From NCBI GenBank assembly GCA_007123985.1, contig SLGA01000226.1:1-6143 (forward strand): 6,143 nt of DNA. The letters are read 5' to 3'. Origin of the DNA: Balneolaceae bacterium. GTDB lineage: Bacteria > Bacteroidota > Rhodothermia > Balneolales > Balneolaceae. The position numbers and the translations under genes were made by a program. Of this stretch, positions 5,335 through 6,143 are shown piece by piece. The notes below the pieces were generated by a model. That model saw only the letters and a list, made by a program, of their open reading frames with translations. It did no database searches and was not told the DNA's origin. The stretch's first letter is position 1. Each line of letters begins with the position of its first letter.

Positions 5335-6143
5335 ATGACTCATAATAATCGACTTCTGCTAATTATCGGTACTGTTTGGCCTGAGCCGAATTCATCGGCA
5401 GCAGGAACCCGGATGATTCAACTTATCAAGCTGTTTAAGCGGGAAGGCTGGAACGTAGTTTTTGCGTCATCAGCTGCCGACAGTGAATTTTCTGCTGACC
5501 TGAAAGATCTTGGTGTTGATAAAAAGATGATTGAACTAAACAGTTGCTCATTTGATGAATTCATCAAAAACCTGAAACCGGACGCTGTGATGTTCGACCG
5601 GTTTATGACTGAGGAGCAGTACGGCTGGAGAGTTGCAGAACAGTGCCCAAATGCATTGCGAATTCTCGATTCAGAAGATCTGCACTGTTTACGTAAAGGG
5701 AGACAGGAAGCCCTGAAGCAGGGGCGAGATTTTCAGCCCACTGATTTACTTCTTTCCGAAACAGCTTTCAGGGAGATTGCTTCCATACATCGGTGCGATC
5801 TGGCCCTGATTATTTCAGAATATGAAATGATGCTGTTACAAGATCAACTGAAAACAGATATCGCACTTTTGATCTATACCCCGTTTCTTTTTGACGCAAT
5901 CGAAGAGAAGGATTTTGCTGATTTGCCGCCTTTCCAAAAGCGTGAGCATTTTATTACCATCGGCAATTTTTTACATCCTCCCAATCGGGCAGCTGTTCTC
6001 TGGCTGAAAGAGGAGATATGGCCGATGATTCGAAAAACTGTTCCTGAGGCTAAGTTGCATGTATATGGAGCGTATCCTGCTCAGCGAGATTTTCAGCTTC
6101 ATAACGAGAAAGAGGGATTTATTGTGAAGGGGAGGGCAGAATC
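5335..6143 (+). CDS. Glycosyltransferase (GT-B fold, GT4-like), 3' end beyond the window
   Basis: An open frame of 269 codons continues to the last base without a stop, so the C-terminus is missing. The protein has no signal peptide or membrane segment and would transfer a sugar from a nucleotide donor in the cytoplasm, probably for surface polysaccharide or another glycoconjugate. The N-terminal acceptor domain opens with LLLIIGTVWPEPNSSAAGTR (7-26), a typical first strand plus glycine-rich loop, followed by a helix (RMIQLIKLF) and VVFASSA. VMFDRFMTEEQYGWRV (85-100) and RILDSEDLHCLR (109-120) are conserved-looking blocks I associate with a family of bacterial GT4-like enzymes. The donor domain begins near FITIGNFLHPPNRAAVLWL (206-224), followed by PEAKLHVYGAYP (237-248). 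The donor-binding Glu region lies beyond the edge. The start could instead be ATG 5302, adding 11 residues; 5335 places the first strand at the usual distance and clears the terminator T-tract. Donor and acceptor are unknown. Confidence 0.8.
   Translation, partial: MTHNNRLLLIIGTVWPEPNSSAAGTRMIQLIKLFKREGWNVVFASSAADSEFSADLKDLGVDKKMIELNSCSFDEFIKNLKPDAVMFDRFMTEEQYGWRVAEQCPNALRILDSEDLHCLRKGRQEALKQGRDFQPTDLLLSETAFREIASIHRCDLALIISEYEMMLLQDQLKTDIALLIYTPFLFDAIEEKDFADLPPFQKREHFITIGNFLHPPNRAAVLWLKEEIWPMIRKTVPEAKLHVYGAYPAQRDFQLHNEKEGFIVKGRAE

Noticed and set aside
1..6143. CRISPR array, tRNA, insertion sequence, phage or defence system
   Set aside because: No regularly spaced repeats, cloverleaf, transposase, integrase or recognisable defence proteins were seen in any frame. 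RtcB alone is not evidence of a defence locus.

Overview
The window looks like ordinary chromosomal sequence from a Gram-negative member of the Bacteroidota/Balneolota/Rhodothermota group. This is inferred from several features: AT-rich DNA, mostly absent Shine-Dalgarno sequences, candidate promoters of the TTTG / TAnnTTTG type, a type 2 (FMN) isopentenyl diphosphate isomerase, an exported MltB-type transglycosylase and an outer-membrane barrel. I found no tRNA, rRNA, CRISPR array, insertion sequence or phage gene.

Left part (1-1516): an ECF-like RNA polymerase sigma factor with a TTG start (103-678, +) converges on a tetrapyrrole-methylase family methyltransferase gene related to rsmI (671-1396, -). 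Their 3' ends overlap by 8 nt. The methyltransferase reading frame is intact over 241 codons except for a single in-frame TAG at 1232-1234, so it is annotated as a pseudogene or a possible sequence error. A 120-bp divergent spacer follows.

Centre (1517-3717): fni and rtcB lie on the + strand 19 bp apart, probably as one transcription unit joining isoprenoid precursor supply with RNA ligation/repair. All expected catalytic residues can be seen in both. A 13-bp perfect hairpin contains the rtcB stop codon and sits just before a convergent gene, so it probably terminates transcription.

Right part (3728-6143): a secreted MltB-like lytic transglycosylase (-), with a good ribosome binding site and a strong promoter candidate, is divergent from a small eight-stranded outer-membrane barrel protein (+). 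The barrel gene ends in a textbook intrinsic terminator. A GT-B type glycosyltransferase gene (+) follows and runs off the right edge. The right part is therefore cell-envelope related.

I see no convincing new biological system. The points most worth a second look are the one-codon lesion in the methyltransferase, the orphan sigma factor with no anti-sigma gene beside it in this window, and the hairpin built over the rtcB stop codon.
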